Positions 4,694 through 5,098 of a stretch of 5,098 nucleotides of DNA are shown here, piece by piece. Below the pieces are notes generated by a model. It was not told where the DNA came from and searched no databases. It saw only the letters and a list, made by a program, of their open reading frames with translations. Within the stretch, counting starts at the first letter, position 1. Every line of letters begins with the position of its first letter. The DNA is taken from assembly GCA_016840245.1 (NCBI GenBank), contig JAEOST010000099.1, positions 1-5,098 on the forward strand, in the 5' to 3' direction. Origin of the DNA: Candidatus Thorarchaeota archaeon. GTDB taxonomy: Archaea; Asgardarchaeota; Thorarchaeia; Thorarchaeales; Thorarchaeaceae. The translations under genes and the position numbers were made by a program.

Positions 4694-5098
4694 ATGACTA
4701 TACGGGTACTCCTGATAGATGATGATGAACGTCTTCTGACAGTGGCGAATGAATTTCTGAAGAGGGAAGACACCGATTTAGAGATAATCGATGCAAGATC
4801 AGCCAAGAACGCATTGGTAATTCTCGAGAATGAACAGATAGACGTCATTGTTTGCGATTACATGATGCCCGAAACTGACGGTCTTCAGTTGCTGGAGCAA
4901 ATCAGGAAATCAGGTTCAGGTATACCGTTCATTATATTCACAGGTCGGAGTAGGGAAGAAGTCGCAATCAGAGCCCTCAATTTGGGTGCTACAAATTACA
5001 TGACAAAACAGGGATCACCAACAAGTGTATACAAGGAACTATCTCATCTCATAAGACAGGCTGCTAGTCATGCAATGGTTTCAGTTCAATTGGAGCAA
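4694..5098 (+). CDS. Response-regulator receiver-domain protein, N-terminal part (truncated by window edge)
   Basis: Two-component signalling protein; 135 codons are visible and the frame is still open at the edge. Residues 4-122 form a complete CheY-like receiver (REC) domain. Acidic pair D10-D11 (VLLIDDDER) is the metal site, D55 (VIVCDYMMP) the phosphate acceptor, T83 (FIIFTGR) the switch Thr and K105 (NYMTKQG) the conserved Lys. The helix after the REC domain (HLIRQAASHAMVSVQLEQ) resembles the linker that, in many archaeal proteins, leads into PAS and histidine-kinase domains. So this may be a REC-PAS-kinase hybrid rather than a DNA-binding regulator; the sequence ends before that can be seen. 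ATG 4694 is the only start after an in-frame TAG at 4682-4684. The Shine-Dalgarno is weak (GTGGGG, 12 nt upstream). It is divergent from aspS. Confidence 0.93.
   Translation, partial: MTIRVLLIDDDERLLTVANEFLKREDTDLEIIDARSAKNALVILENEQIDVIVCDYMMPETDGLQLLEQIRKSGSGIPFIIFTGRSREEVAIRALNLGATNYMTKQGSPTSVYKELSHLIRQAASHAMVSVQLEQ

Noticed and set aside
4633..4848. Minus-strand frame of 71 codons upstream of aspS as a small gene
   Set aside because: It lies antisense to the receiver domain, which has a complete set of conserved residues, and shows no recognisable protein features.
1..5098. CRISPR array, insertion sequence, attachment site or toxin-antitoxin pair
   Set aside because: No regularly spaced repeats, no terminal inverted repeats, no transposase or integrase motifs, and no unexplained small gene pair were found.

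Overview
This 5.1-kb window looks like a piece of an Asgard archaeal chromosome. The strongest reason is two adjacent genes that read as ESCRT-II subunits: a Vps25-like protein and an EAP30-domain (Vps22/Vps36-like) protein. They follow the last codons of what is probably a Vps4/CdvC-type AAA ATPase. Among prokaryotes, ESCRT-II homologues are known from Asgard archaea. An archaeal-type aspartyl-tRNA synthetase, archaeal-style translation signals and a secreted enzyme with a Ser/Thr-rich stalk and C-terminal membrane anchor fit this. The moderate GC content and stalk-plus-anchor style remind me of Thorarchaeia, but the sequence does not prove the class.

Layout. Positions 1-69 (+) are the 3' end of the probable vps4. 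Positions 73-795 (+) are vps25-like, starting 3 bp after the upstream stop, so the two are almost certainly one transcript. Positions 798-1517 (-) are the EAP30 gene, convergent with vps25 and only 2 bp away. Positions 1518-1742 are a 225-bp intergenic region between the divergent EAP30 and alkaline phosphatase genes, holding a probable TATA box, a 17-nt dyad and a short direct repeat. Positions 1743-3110 (+) encode a membrane-anchored alkaline phosphatase. Positions 3111-3159 are a convergent gap. Positions 3160-4539 (-) are aspS. Positions 4540-4693 are a divergent intergenic region with an 18-nt imperfect palindrome. Positions 4694-5098 (+) start a response-regulator protein that runs off the right edge.

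How the genes work together. The left third is a membrane-remodelling module. In eukaryotes, Vps22, Vps36 and two Vps25 copies form ESCRT-II, which nucleates ESCRT-III; Vps4 then disassembles ESCRT-III. The same logic is inferred here. The phosphatase, synthetase and signalling gene are independent neighbours, with no visible functional link to the ESCRT genes. ESCRT in Asgard archaea is already described, so the novelty lies in details: the long acidic N-terminal extension of Vps25, its apparent lack of the eukaryotic N-terminal PPxF contact motif, the tail-to-tail gene arrangement, and a non-discriminating-type residue in the AspRS. All homology calls were made by eye from remembered family sequences; no search was run.
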